Of a DNA stretch of 64,000 nucleotides, positions 57,885 to 64,000 are shown piece by piece; within the stretch, counting starts at the first letter, position 1; the number at the start of each line of letters is the position of its first letter. The DNA comes from Synechococcus sp. MU1643 (GTDB taxonomy: Bacteria > Cyanobacteriota > Cyanobacteriia > PCC-6307 > Cyanobiaceae). A program made the position numbers and the translations under genes. The DNA lies in NCBI RefSeq assembly GCF_020514095.1, contig NZ_VTKY01000004.1, positions 105,374-169,373 of the forward strand, given 5' to 3'. The notes beneath the pieces are model-generated. The model saw only the letters and a program-made list of their open reading frames with translations, did no database searches and was not told where the DNA came from.

Positions 57885-59180
57885 GTGATTGAGCGTTACA
57901 CCCTTCCTGAGATGGGAGCCGTCTGGAGTGAGCAGGCAAAATTCCAGAGCTGGCTTGATGTGGAAATCGCTGCCACCGAAGCCAACTGCCGGCTCGGTCG
58001 CGTGCCAGAGGAGGCCCTCGACACCATCAAGGCGAAGGCCAGCTTCGAGGTAGAACGCATCCTGGAGATCGAAGCCGAGGTGCGCCACGACGTGATCGCC
58101 TTCCTTACCAACGTGAATGAGCACGTTGGTGATGCCGGGCGCCACATCCATGTGGGGATGACCAGCAGCGATGTGCTGGACACGGGCGTGGCCCTGCAGC
58201 TGAAACGCTCGGTGGCCCTGCTGCGCACCGAACTCGATGCCCTGGCAGACGCTCTGCTCGAACTGGCCCGAGCCCACAAGGGCACGGAAATGATTGGCCG
58301 CTCCCATGCAATCCACGGCGAACCGATCACCTTCGGGTTCAAGGTTGCCGGCTGGCTGGCGGAAACAGAGCGTAACCGCATCCGCCTGGAACGGCTGGAG
58401 CAGGATGTGGCCGTGGGTCAGGTGAGCGGCGCCATGGGCACCTATGCCAACACCGATCCCCAGGTGGAGGCCATCGCCTGCGAGATCCTCGGGCTCACCC
58501 CCGACACCGCCAGCACCCAGGTGATCTCCCGCGATCGCCATGCCGACTACGTGCAGACCCTCGCTCTAGTGGGCGCTTCCCTGGAGCGCTTCTCCACGGA
58601 GATCCGCAACCTCCAACGCACCGATGTATTGGAAGTGGAGGAGAACTTTGCCAAGGGCCAGAAAGGCAGCTCTGCCATGCCCCACAAACGCAACCCGATC
58701 CGCAGCGAGCGGATCAGCGGTCTGGCCCGGGTGCTGCGCAGCTACACCATTGCTGCTCTTGAGAACGTGGCCCTCTGGCATGAGCGCGACATCAGCCACA
58801 GCTCCACTGAGCGAATGATGCTTCCCGATTGCTCGGTGACCCTGCACTTCATGCTGCGGGAGATGACCAGCGTCGTGAAGGGTCTTGGGATCTACCCCGA
58901 GAACATGCGCCGCAACATGAATGTTTATGGCGGCGTGGTGTTCAGCCAGCGGGTACTGCTCGCCCTTGTGGACACTGGCATGAGCCGAGAAGAGGCCTAC
59001 CGGGTCGTGCAGCGCAACGCCCACACCGCTTGGAACACCGACGGCGGCAACTTCCGAGCCAATCTGGAAGCCGATGCCGATGTGAGCTCACGGCTCTCGG
59101 CTGCGCAGTTAGCTGACTGTTTCAGCACCGAGCTGCATCAGGCCAACCTCGGCGTGATCTGGGAGCGGCTGGGCATCTGA
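57885..59180 (+). CDS. purB: Adenylosuccinate lyase
   Basis: 431-residue fumarase-superfamily lyase acting twice in purine synthesis. Start GTG 57885 (MIERYTLPEMGAVWSEQAKF). HVGMTSSDVLDTGVALQL, RSHAIHGEPITFG and the signature GSSAMPHKRNPIRSE are present. The 3' end overlaps the convergent NmrA-like gene by 43 bp. Confidence 0.97.
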   Translation: MIERYTLPEMGAVWSEQAKFQSWLDVEIAATEANCRLGRVPEEALDTIKAKASFEVERILEIEAEVRHDVIAFLTNVNEHVGDAGRHIHVGMTSSDVLDTGVALQLKRSVALLRTELDALADALLELARAHKGTEMIGRSHAIHGEPITFGFKVAGWLAETERNRIRLERLEQDVAVGQVSGAMGTYANTDPQVEAIACEILGLTPDTASTQVISRDRHADYVQTLALVGASLERFSTEIRNLQRTDVLEVEENFAKGQKGSSAMPHKRNPIRSERISGLARVLRSYTIAALENVALWHERDISHSSTERMMLPDCSVTLHFMLREMTSVVKGLGIYPENMRRNMNVYGGVVFSQRVLLALVDTGMSREEAYRVVQRNAHTAWNTDGGNFRANLEADADVSSRLSAAQLADCFSTELHQANLGVIWERLGI

Positions 59181-59854
59181 TCCAAGCACTGCCCCAAGGG
59201 CTGCAGGGGCTGCCCAGGGGAGCTGGTGATTTCGAGAATGCGACCACAGGCCAGCGGCTGCTCAAGAGCATCCAGGCAAACCTGCGCCACAAGACGCCGC
59301 GGAATGCTGTTGCTCTGCTGTTGATCAGCATCGGTCACCAGTACGCCCTCGGTGGTGCTGCGGTTGTCGTCTTCACTGAGACCTCCAGGCCGGATCACGG
59401 TCCAATCCAGGCCGCTTCGCTCGAGGCAGCGTTCACCCACCCGCTTCCAGACCAGGATCAGGCCGAACAGGTTGAGGGGATGCAGCCAACGGCCGGCGCA
59501 GAGGGAACTCACCAGCACAACACGCTTCAGCCCTAGGGAGCGGCAGGCCTGCACTTGCGCCTGCACTCCCCACGCATCCACCTGCAAGGGAGCCGCCAGG
59601 TTGATCGAAGGTCGAGCGCCTGTTGCGATCACCAAGGCTTTACAGCCCTGCAGCGCATGGAGCAACGCTTCCGCCGTGTCCAGCTCCAGGCGACAGACCT
59701 CCAGGCGCCCCTGCTGCTCGGCCTGGGCCAGGGCAGGGGGGAGCACGGACGCAGGTCGAACGATGGCTCGAACCGATTGACCACGCTCAAGCGCCTCCTC
59801 CACCACGCGCCATCCGGTTTTGCCGGAGGCGCCCGACACCGCTAATTGCGTCAT
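59138..59854 (-). CDS. NAD(P)-binding protein, atypical SDR (NmrA/SDR_a5-like)
   Basis: 238 residues from ATG 59854. N-terminal Rossmann motif LAVSGASGKTGWRVVEEAL, then RAIVRPASVLPP, KALVIATGARPSINLA, RVVLVSSLCAGRWLHP and LDWTVIRPGGLSED. Similar to plant and cyanobacterial NAD(P)H-binding assembly or redox proteins; a catalytic Tyr-x3-Lys is not evident. The substrate is unknown. Confidence 0.85.
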   Translation of the reverse strand: MTQLAVSGASGKTGWRVVEEALERGQSVRAIVRPASVLPPALAQAEQQGRLEVCRLELDTAEALLHALQGCKALVIATGARPSINLAAPLQVDAWGVQAQVQACRSLGLKRVVLVSSLCAGRWLHPLNLFGLILVWKRVGERCLERSGLDWTVIRPGGLSEDDNRSTTEGVLVTDADQQQSNSIPRRLVAQVCLDALEQPLACGRILEITSSPGQPLQPLGQCLDQMPSRSQITPRLA

Positions 59855-59937
59855 CCCATCAGACCTGATCTGCGCACCAGTCAACAGGCACGAGGCAAGA
59901 GCAGACGGGTCAGAATCGGCTCGTCATCTCCAGCGGC

Positions 59938-60153
59938 ATGAGCACTGCCCAACTCCGGCAATTTTTTGCTCACATCTCGAGAGACCCTTCTCTTAGAGAG
60001 CAGGTGCTGCAGGCCGTGAGTGCCGATGCTGCGGCCCTGATTGCCCAGAAGTTGGGCTACGAAGTCTCCGGCGATGAACTGCTGCGCTTCTCTGGCAAAA
60101 GTTCGTCAGGCGTGAGCGTCACCAAGATTCAGCACCCCGGCGAATACCACTAG
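59938..60153 (+). CDS. Nif11-like leader peptide family protein
   Basis: 71 residues: MSTAQLRQFFAHISRDPSLR, then AALIAQKLGYEVSGDELLRF, the classic Nif11/N11P signature. The remaining tail (SGKSSSGVSVTKIQHPGEYH) has no cysteine and no GG cleavage site, so it does not look like a lanthipeptide substrate. It is followed 4 bp later by the fibrillin-like gene. It is the second Nif11 gene in the window. Confidence 0.88.
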   Translation: MSTAQLRQFFAHISRDPSLREQVLQAVSADAAALIAQKLGYEVSGDELLRFSGKSSSGVSVTKIQHPGEYH

Positions 60154-60157
60154 ACCC

Positions 60158-60763
60158 TTGGGGCATCACCGCGACCAACTGGTGGATCTGCTGCGGCAAA
60201 AGCCAAACGATGCAGGCCTGCAGACGCTGATCGAACGGGTGGAACATGAGCAGCCCGCCGACCTCACCAACTCAGCAAACTTGCTTCGCGGGGTCTGGGA
60301 GTTGCACTGGAGCAGTTCCCAGCAACCCTGGTTAAGGCCGAGCTCCGGGCTGGAGAACCTGCAGATCCTGGATCCAGAGCACGGACGCGGCTGCAATCTG
60401 CTGCGCTTGCGCGGCCTCTTAAGTGCTTTGAGGGGCATCCGTGTGCGGGCGGAGGTGCAGGTCGCCAGCAGCCAGCGGGTCATGGTGTGCTTTCGCCAGG
60501 GAGGCTGGGTCGGCCCCTCCTTACCGAACCGCCAAAAGTTGAGTTGGATGCGAAAAGTTCAGCAGAGCACGCCGGCATGGCTCGACATCACCGTGCTGGA
60601 TGAACAGCCAAGGATCTGCAGAGGCAATGTAGGAACAACCTTCGCGCTGCTAAAGCGAAACAATTTAAATCTGAAAACCTTTTTTGGTGTATGTGGACTC
60701 GCAAACATGGCTGGAATTTGCCAGCAAGCTGAGCCAGAACCGAAGGGCTTGCATTCCATCTGA
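60158..60763 (+). CDS. PAP/fibrillin-like protein
   Basis: 201 residues from TTG 60158. The plastid-lipid-associated (PAP/fibrillin) lipocalin-like features are LTNSANLLRGVWELHWSSSQ near residue 40, LENLQILDPEHGRGCNLLRL and a late LDEQPRICRGNVGTTFALLK. Such proteins associate with thylakoid lipids and plastoglobules. The start is uncertain (GTG codons follow). It is coupled by a TGATG overlap to the 44-aa membrane peptide gene. Confidence 0.7.
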   Translation: MGHHRDQLVDLLRQKPNDAGLQTLIERVEHEQPADLTNSANLLRGVWELHWSSSQQPWLRPSSGLENLQILDPEHGRGCNLLRLRGLLSALRGIRVRAEVQVASSQRVMVCFRQGGWVGPSLPNRQKLSWMRKVQQSTPAWLDITVLDEQPRICRGNVGTTFALLKRNNLNLKTFFGVCGLANMAGICQQAEPEPKGLHSI

Positions 60764-60897
60764 TGGCACGCCTTCTTCAGCTTCTGCAGGGGTCCAGCAA
60801 CAACGCTGATCTTGCAGCATGGACTGCCGTGATATTCGCATCGATCACCGCACTGGTGATCTGGGGACTCTTCAATGCCTACCCAAATTTGCTCTAA
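60763..60897 (+). CDS. 44-aa single-pass membrane peptide
   Basis: Encodes MARLLQLLQGSSNNADLAAW, then a hydrophobic helix TAVIFASITALVIWGLFNAY ending PNLL. The ATG overlaps the stop of the fibrillin-like gene (TGATG), which supports translation. No family is recognised; the size and topology recall small photosystem or NDH subunits, but nothing more specific can be said. Confidence 0.62.
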   Translation: MARLLQLLQGSSNNADLAAWTAVIFASITALVIWGLFNAYPNLL

Positions 60898-60907
60898 AAG
60901 CCAACAG

Positions 60908-61363
60908 TTACCGGTAAGAATCCTGCTCGTAAACGTTCAAACGCAGGGTGGGGCCGACATAACGGACGGGATCCTCTCCATCTGCCATAAGTTCCGTTGA
61001 CCATTGATAAATACTGAACTGAGGATTAAAGCCACGGAACACAACATTCATAGTTTGCCCCGGCTGGATTACTGGATTGAATAGGATGTTCAAGTCCTCT
61101 TCGGACTCTGAAACATCAGCGGCACCCAATCCGCTTGTTCCTTTGCGGCGAAGGGAATAGTCGCCGAGATAAACGCGAGGTTCGGACCGGCCCAATCCCA
61201 CTGATCAAGATTGGGCAGCTGCCGAAGAACAAGCGCGCCCAATGCATTGCCAGCATCGGGAGAAACCACAACCGTAATCGTGGTGCGATTGCGCGAATGA
61301 CGACGACGGCTCGAGCCACAGCATCGGAGACAGCAAAAGTGTGGCAATCCACTGGCGCTTCAT
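60908..61363 (-). pseudogene. DUF2808 family secreted protein with two compensating frameshifts
   Basis: The pieces of one exported DUF2808 protein lie in two frames. From ATG 61363 a signal peptide is read (MKRQWIATLLLSPMLWLEPS, then SSFAQ). The middle segment is in the +1 frame (TITVVVSPDAGNALGALVLR, QLPNLDQWDW). The C-terminal part returns to the first frame (EPRVYLGDYSLRRKG, FNPVIQPGQTMNVVFRGFNP, ending EQDSYR). Staying in the first frame meets a TGA after the signal peptide. Either a degraded gene or base-calling errors at about 61270 and 61195 would explain it. Confidence 0.72.
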
Positions 61364-61446
61364 CCAATTTTTCCGAGGTATGAAGCAACGTTAGGGATAG
61401 TGATCAGTACAACCTGTGAGGCCAAAGTACCTGTCCTTGCGCGACC

Positions 61447-61842
61447 TCAGCAATGCCTGACCAGCAAGGATTCGACCATGCCGGTCTGGCTCTGAATCGC
61501 ATAGGCCTCTACTTCGCTCTGGCGCTGCAGCGGCCCGAGCACCTGGGTCACCGTCAGCACGTGCTCCGCTGTTGAACGGTCAATATGGTGAGCGAAAAAC
61601 CGATCAACATGTTCAGGGCTGAAGCCACCCTGCGCCTGCAGCATCAAGCTGATCGTGGACGACGAAGGCTTCTCCAAACCATCAAGACAATCCTGAACAA
61701 CGTGGATGGCCTCATGGGTCAGAACATCTAACTGAATCCCTGGCTCATCGCTTAGCCCCTGCGACAAACAGAGCCGACTCACACCTATGTTGTAAGCAGC
61801 TGGTTCGGCTCCGGCGCCACAATGATCGAGTTGATCAATCAC
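61447..61842 (-). CDS. Putative zinc metallopeptidase-like protein (HExxH)
   Basis: About 131 residues from GTG 61842. Contains the zinc-binding helix DVLTHEAIHVVQDCLDGL and the acidic downstream EVEAYAIQSQTGMVESLLVR, whose Glu could be a third ligand. The first residues (MIDQLDHCGAGAEPAAYNIG) look internal, and the in-frame stop shortly upstream leaves no signal peptide, so the N-terminus may be truncated. The family name is unknown. Confidence 0.62.
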   Translation of the reverse strand: MIDQLDHCGAGAEPAAYNIGVSRLCLSQGLSDEPGIQLDVLTHEAIHVVQDCLDGLEKPSSSTISLMLQAQGGFSPEHVDRFFAHHIDRSTAEHVLTVTQVLGPLQRQSEVEAYAIQSQTGMVESLLVRHC

Positions 61843-61892
61843 AACACCTAGCTGCGGAAACAGATCTCGACATCTGATCTAAAGAATCCTGA

Positions 61893-61985
61893 TCAGTAGG
61901 CAATCAACTCAAGCCAGAACAGTGCGGTTAGTGCCGTGGCTCCGACCGCCAAAGCGAACCATTGATCTTTGAGGGTGCGGACCAC
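61893..61985 (-). CDS. Possible 30-aa membrane peptide
   Basis: GTG start at 61985. VRTLKDQWFALAVGATALTA followed by LFWLELIAY: a charged start and one hydrophobic helix. Small size and lack of a clear ribosome-binding site keep this tentative, but the clean topology is not expected by chance. Confidence 0.38.
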   Translation of the reverse strand: MVRTLKDQWFALAVGATALTALFWLELIAY

Positions 61986-62427
61986 GTTGCTTCAGCTGCT
62001 GCCCAAATAAACCGAGCTTTCAGCAAGAAGCCAACCTCAGCTGATATTCGCTCCCCATCTCACCCATGTTGAGCGAGTGCTCGAATGAAGCCCAAAAAAG
62101 GGCGGTCCGTGCCGGATAGCAAATCACAGCGAGACCAGCCTTGCAAACCGAATTAGTTCAAGTGCTGCTAAGGAAGATCAAGCATGGGCTTGCGAAATAG
62201 ACGCCAGACCGTCTTCTTTCTGCTTGTGACAAAAACCCCAGACCGGTATCGAATCAGGCCGAATCGGTTGAGGTCACTGTCTTATTCAAGATGTATCCCG
62301 CTCTGGAGGGCTCCGGCCGGGACACGGACCCATGTCAGCGGCAACTGCTGGGTCCGCCTTTCTCAGCAAAATCAACAACTAAGCTGGATGGTTTGTTTGT
62401 CTAAACGTTCAACGCCAAACTGACGGA
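61986..62427 (+). other. Stretch without recognisable genes
   Basis: Frequent stops in all frames. A 79-codon plus-strand ORF at 62184-62423 is Arg-rich and not protein-like. No tRNA, repeat or terminator is convincing here. Confidence 0.5.
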
Positions 62428-62610
62428 ATGGCAAACAAACCCTGGTTCCAAGCCAACATCCACGCCCCTGGCACAGGCTTCGCGCTGCTGGTCATCGCGT
62501 TCTGCTTGTTGATTCAGACCATCCCCACAGCGGTCTGTGTGATGAGCCCAAGGTCTGGGTGGGACCCCCCGTTGTCTCCAGAGAGGGTCAGGTATTGCGA
62601 AGGCGGCTGA
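62428..62610 (+). CDS. Possible small membrane protein (60 aa)
   Basis: MANKPWFQANIHAPGTGFAL followed by the hydrophobic helix LVIAFCLLIQTIPTAVCVM and a short polar tail. The first 40 residues look like a genuine small membrane protein; the tail may be out of frame with the original. Confidence 0.42.
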   Translation: MANKPWFQANIHAPGTGFALLVIAFCLLIQTIPTAVCVMSPRSGWDPPLSPERVRYCEGG

Positions 62611-62819
62611 AGCCCGGGCATTGCTGGCGGTTCGCGAAAGCTGCGGAATTGTTTGGCATGCAGACGGTCCCAACAATTACCGCAATCTTTGGAGCATTAA
62701 AAACCTTCTGGTCACCATTCTGCTCACCAAGAGGCATGAAACTTGTCGAGAACCCATTTAGCAGTCTTCTCTTCAGCTGAGGCACTGACAGACAGCAGGG
62801 ACCGGCAAGCTCGATAGCT

Positions 62820-62979
62820 GTTCGCCCAAGGAACAAGCCGAAGAGACGGCACTAGCGGGTGCACTGCAGAACACCCATTACGTCTCCCCCTACATCAAAT
62901 CAATTCTGAGCCCTATGTCACTGGGCATGAAAATGCTCTTGAAAAGCCTGATTCTCCAATTGGAAGAAAACCGGTACTA
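62820..62979 (+). pseudogene. Coding-like fragment, no start codon
   Basis: An open plus-strand stretch reading SCSPKEQAEETALAGALQNT, HYVSPYIKSILSPMSLGMKM, then LLKSLILQLEENRY and stop. There is no upstream start codon before a TGA at about 62780. It looks like the 3' end of a lost gene. The family is not recognised. Confidence 0.3.
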
Positions 62980-63141
62980 GCCATTGCTGCTCTTGCAGGG
63001 GCGTTCACCCCGCTTCAACCTCACCCACATCGCCTTCTCAAGTGCAGTGAGTTTTGGAGAGCTTTGATTGAGTACCTCTAGGGCACGAGACTTTGCATCC
63101 CTGATGTACCGCGTCGTCCGGTCAAGTTCGTCAAAAGCCAT
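62977..63141 (-). CDS. Small hypothetical protein (54 aa)
   Basis: ATG 63141. MAFDELDRTTRYIRDAKSRA, then LEVLNQSSPKLTALEKAMWV and a basic tail RLKRGERPCKSSNG: helical, charged and protein-like. It overlaps the end of the opposite-strand fragment by 3 bp. No family is recognised. Confidence 0.5.
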   Translation of the reverse strand: MAFDELDRTTRYIRDAKSRALEVLNQSSPKLTALEKAMWVRLKRGERPCKSSNG

Positions 63142-63278
63142 AACCATCAATCAGGCATGACCAACAAGCTAATAACTCCGTGAGCACCAAATTGCATCAA
63201 GCGGCACATATTGGCAACCGCTAGTGAATGGTCAGGAAGCACTGGCGAAATCCCGATGACTTGTGTTATCGAGGATTT

Positions 63279-63440
63279 ATGGACACTGAATTACTCAAAC
63301 AATCTTGGGACAAGCTGACCAAAAGTGGTTACATGCTGAATTGCCCTGCTCCTGAGGTGGTTAACATCATCACGCCGACGGGTTACTCCACTCAGATTCG
63401 ATTAAAAAGACTCCCCAGCTATGCCCGCTACGTGCGCTGA
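63279..63440 (+). CDS. Small hypothetical protein (53 aa)
   Basis: From ATG 63279: MDTELLKQSWDKLTKSGYML, then NCPAPEVVNIITPTGYSTQI and RLKRLPSYARYVR. Balanced composition suggests a real product; the frame is open to 63228. No known family. Confidence 0.42.
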   Translation: MDTELLKQSWDKLTKSGYMLNCPAPEVVNIITPTGYSTQIRLKRLPSYARYVR

Positions 63441-63461
63441 TTTCCGTCCTCTCCTTGTTCA

Positions 63462-63719
63462 TTGAAGTCGCGCAGCCCTCTCCGGCCAATCAACCCAAGG
63501 CCTACTACTAGTGAGCTGTTTTCCTGGAGAGATGGGTATGACCGTTCTCTTACCTGTCGTCTGTCAGCCGATAGACAGGCTTATCTGCACTTAAAGCAGG
63601 ATGTAATGACCCGGCTTTTTGTGCCCCAGCAGCTAATGCAACAAAAAAGGGGAAGCCGCGCACCCACCCCCTCGCATGCGCGACAGATGAAGGCCTTACC
63701 GCAACGCCATGTCAGATGA
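63462..63719 (+). CDS. Doubtful small ORF (85 aa)
   Basis: Begins MKSRSPLRPINPRPTTSELF and ends RQMKALPQRHVR. Arg/Gln/Pro-rich without recognisable structure. It may be chance. The following 63720-63860 shows nothing else. Confidence 0.2.
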   Translation: MKSRSPLRPINPRPTTSELFSWRDGYDRSLTCRLSADRQAYLHLKQDVMTRLFVPQQLMQQKRGSRAPTPSHARQMKALPQRHVR

Positions 63720-63864
63720 AATACAGCCGGTCAGCTCGCCAGCGCCGCACTCACTCTTCAACGCACAGCCGAAAGAGAGCGCTTCCAGCCTGCCTTCTGC
63801 ATCCTCTACCAAGCGTCAATGGAGTCATGTCGCAACATCCGCCCGTCGGCAGAAGACTCAGGCG

Positions 63865-63891
63865 TATAATTTTTCTGTAGCAACCGCTACA
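63865..63891 (+). promoter_or_regulatory. Promoter -10 box with overlapping downstream NtcA site
   Basis: A perfect -10 hexamer TATAAT at 63865-63870, then a perfect NtcA palindrome TGTA-GCAACCGC-TACA at 63876-63891. The predicted transcription start falls at about 63877, so the NtcA site covers it. NtcA sites in this position repress (as described for gifA/gifB), while activator sites centre near -41. No clear -35 box is seen. Confidence 0.82.
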
Positions 63892-63894
63892 CAG

Positions 63895-63950
63895 CGTTCA
63901 CCCCTTTCGATGGGGCGCAGGCACTCCAAGCCACGGAACGGGGACTTGGA
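63895..63950 (+). ncRNA. Candidate glutamine riboswitch (downstream-peptide / glnA type II aptamer)
   Basis: The leader RNA has P1 CGTTC (63895-63899) with GAACG (63936-63940), P2 CCCC (63901-63904) with GGGG (63912-63915), the conserved GCAGG segment, and a pseudoknot TCCAAG (63925-63930) with CTTGGA (63945-63950) across the P1 3' strand. This fits the downstream-peptide RNA of marine cyanobacteria, shown to bind L-glutamine. It sits just before a GAGGA Shine-Dalgarno sequence (63958-63962), so it may control translation. Confidence 0.8.
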
Positions 63951-63969
63951 ATTTTCTGAGGAACTAACC

Positions 63970-64000
63970 ATGACTGCTCTTCTCTATAGAGGTCACTCCT
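63970..64000 (+). CDS. Start of DUF4278 (PirA-like) protein gene, cut by the window end
   Basis: Only ten codons are visible: MTALLYRGHS, the typical beginning of DUF4278 small proteins (xxLxYRGxxY). A good Shine-Dalgarno sequence lies 7 bp upstream. DUF4278 includes PirA, a PII-binding regulator of arginine synthesis in Synechocystis, also NtcA-repressed; I rely on memory for this link. The upstream NtcA site and riboswitch agree with that role. Confidence 0.72.
   Translation, partial: MTALLYRGHS

Noticed and set aside
62184..62423. A 79-codon ORF, and tRNA-like short pairings around 62290-62360
   Set aside because: The ORF is Arg-rich without structure, and no full cloverleaf can be drawn.

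Overview
The window looks like chromosome from a marine picocyanobacterium, most likely Synechococcus sub-cluster 5.1. It is GC-rich and densely packed. It carries allophycocyanin and core-membrane-linker genes (apcE, apcA, apcB, apcC), psbV, the cyanobacterial split ATP synthase operons, kaiA beside rplU-rpmA, and many cyanobacteria-restricted families (DUF1818, DUF2811, DUF2808, DUF3326, PSRP-3, DUF4278, Nif11 leaders). The genus and sub-cluster are inferred from gene content; no search was run.

Layout. 1-9 kb: the 3'-truncated clock gene kaiA faces rplU-rpmA, followed by truB, yebC, a Nif11 peptide, nagB, a SpoIID-like protein, rnz and psbV. 9-22.9 kb: housekeeping and redox genes (petF, prmA-serA, a PSII S4 protein, tRNA-Val(GAC), murD, rpoZ, an Hsp70-like ATPase, ftrV, pyrR, gpmI-secG). 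22.9-23.8 kb: a small AT-richer patch with orphan ORFs. 23.9-28.2 kb: groS-groL under a CIRCE operator, divergent from atpD-atpC. 28.2-37.9 kb: PSRP-3, a HAD hydrolase, a shortened ChaA-like exchanger, pepP, a tightly coupled CNNM-GTPase-nadD-nadE operon, and an alanine dehydrogenase gene broken by one in-frame amber codon. 37.9-40.6 kb: a coupled four-gene operon (ferredoxin, small protein, DUF3326, YchJ) and a 2OG-Fe(II) oxygenase. 40.7-46.3 kb: the main ATP synthase operon atp1-B-E-G'-F-H-A-G on the minus strand. 47.7-52.3 kb: the allophycocyanin core genes. 52.3-59.9 kb: tlyA, ftsW, the system II cytochrome c maturation genes ccdA-ccsB, queF, glnB, purB and an NmrA-like protein. 59.9-64 kb: an accessory-looking tail of small ORFs with a second Nif11 peptide, a fibrillin-like protein, a DUF2808 gene carrying two compensating frameshifts, and several short ORFs.

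The most interesting element is at the right edge. A TATAAT -10 box is followed at once by a perfect NtcA palindrome (TGTA-N8-TACA), then by an RNA whose pairing fits the glutamine-binding downstream-peptide (glnA type II) riboswitch, then by the start of a DUF4278 ORF. The architecture suggests a small PirA-type regulator of nitrogen metabolism, repressed by NtcA under nitrogen limitation and gated in its leader by glutamine. glnB, encoding the PII protein that such a regulator would be expected to bind, lies about 6 kb away.

Other points: broken or shortened genes (ald, DUF2808, chaA), a HAD hydrolase whose essential first motif has no canonical upstream start codon, a PII protein with Phe in place of the classical Tyr51, and a perfect intercistronic hairpin directly after atpE.
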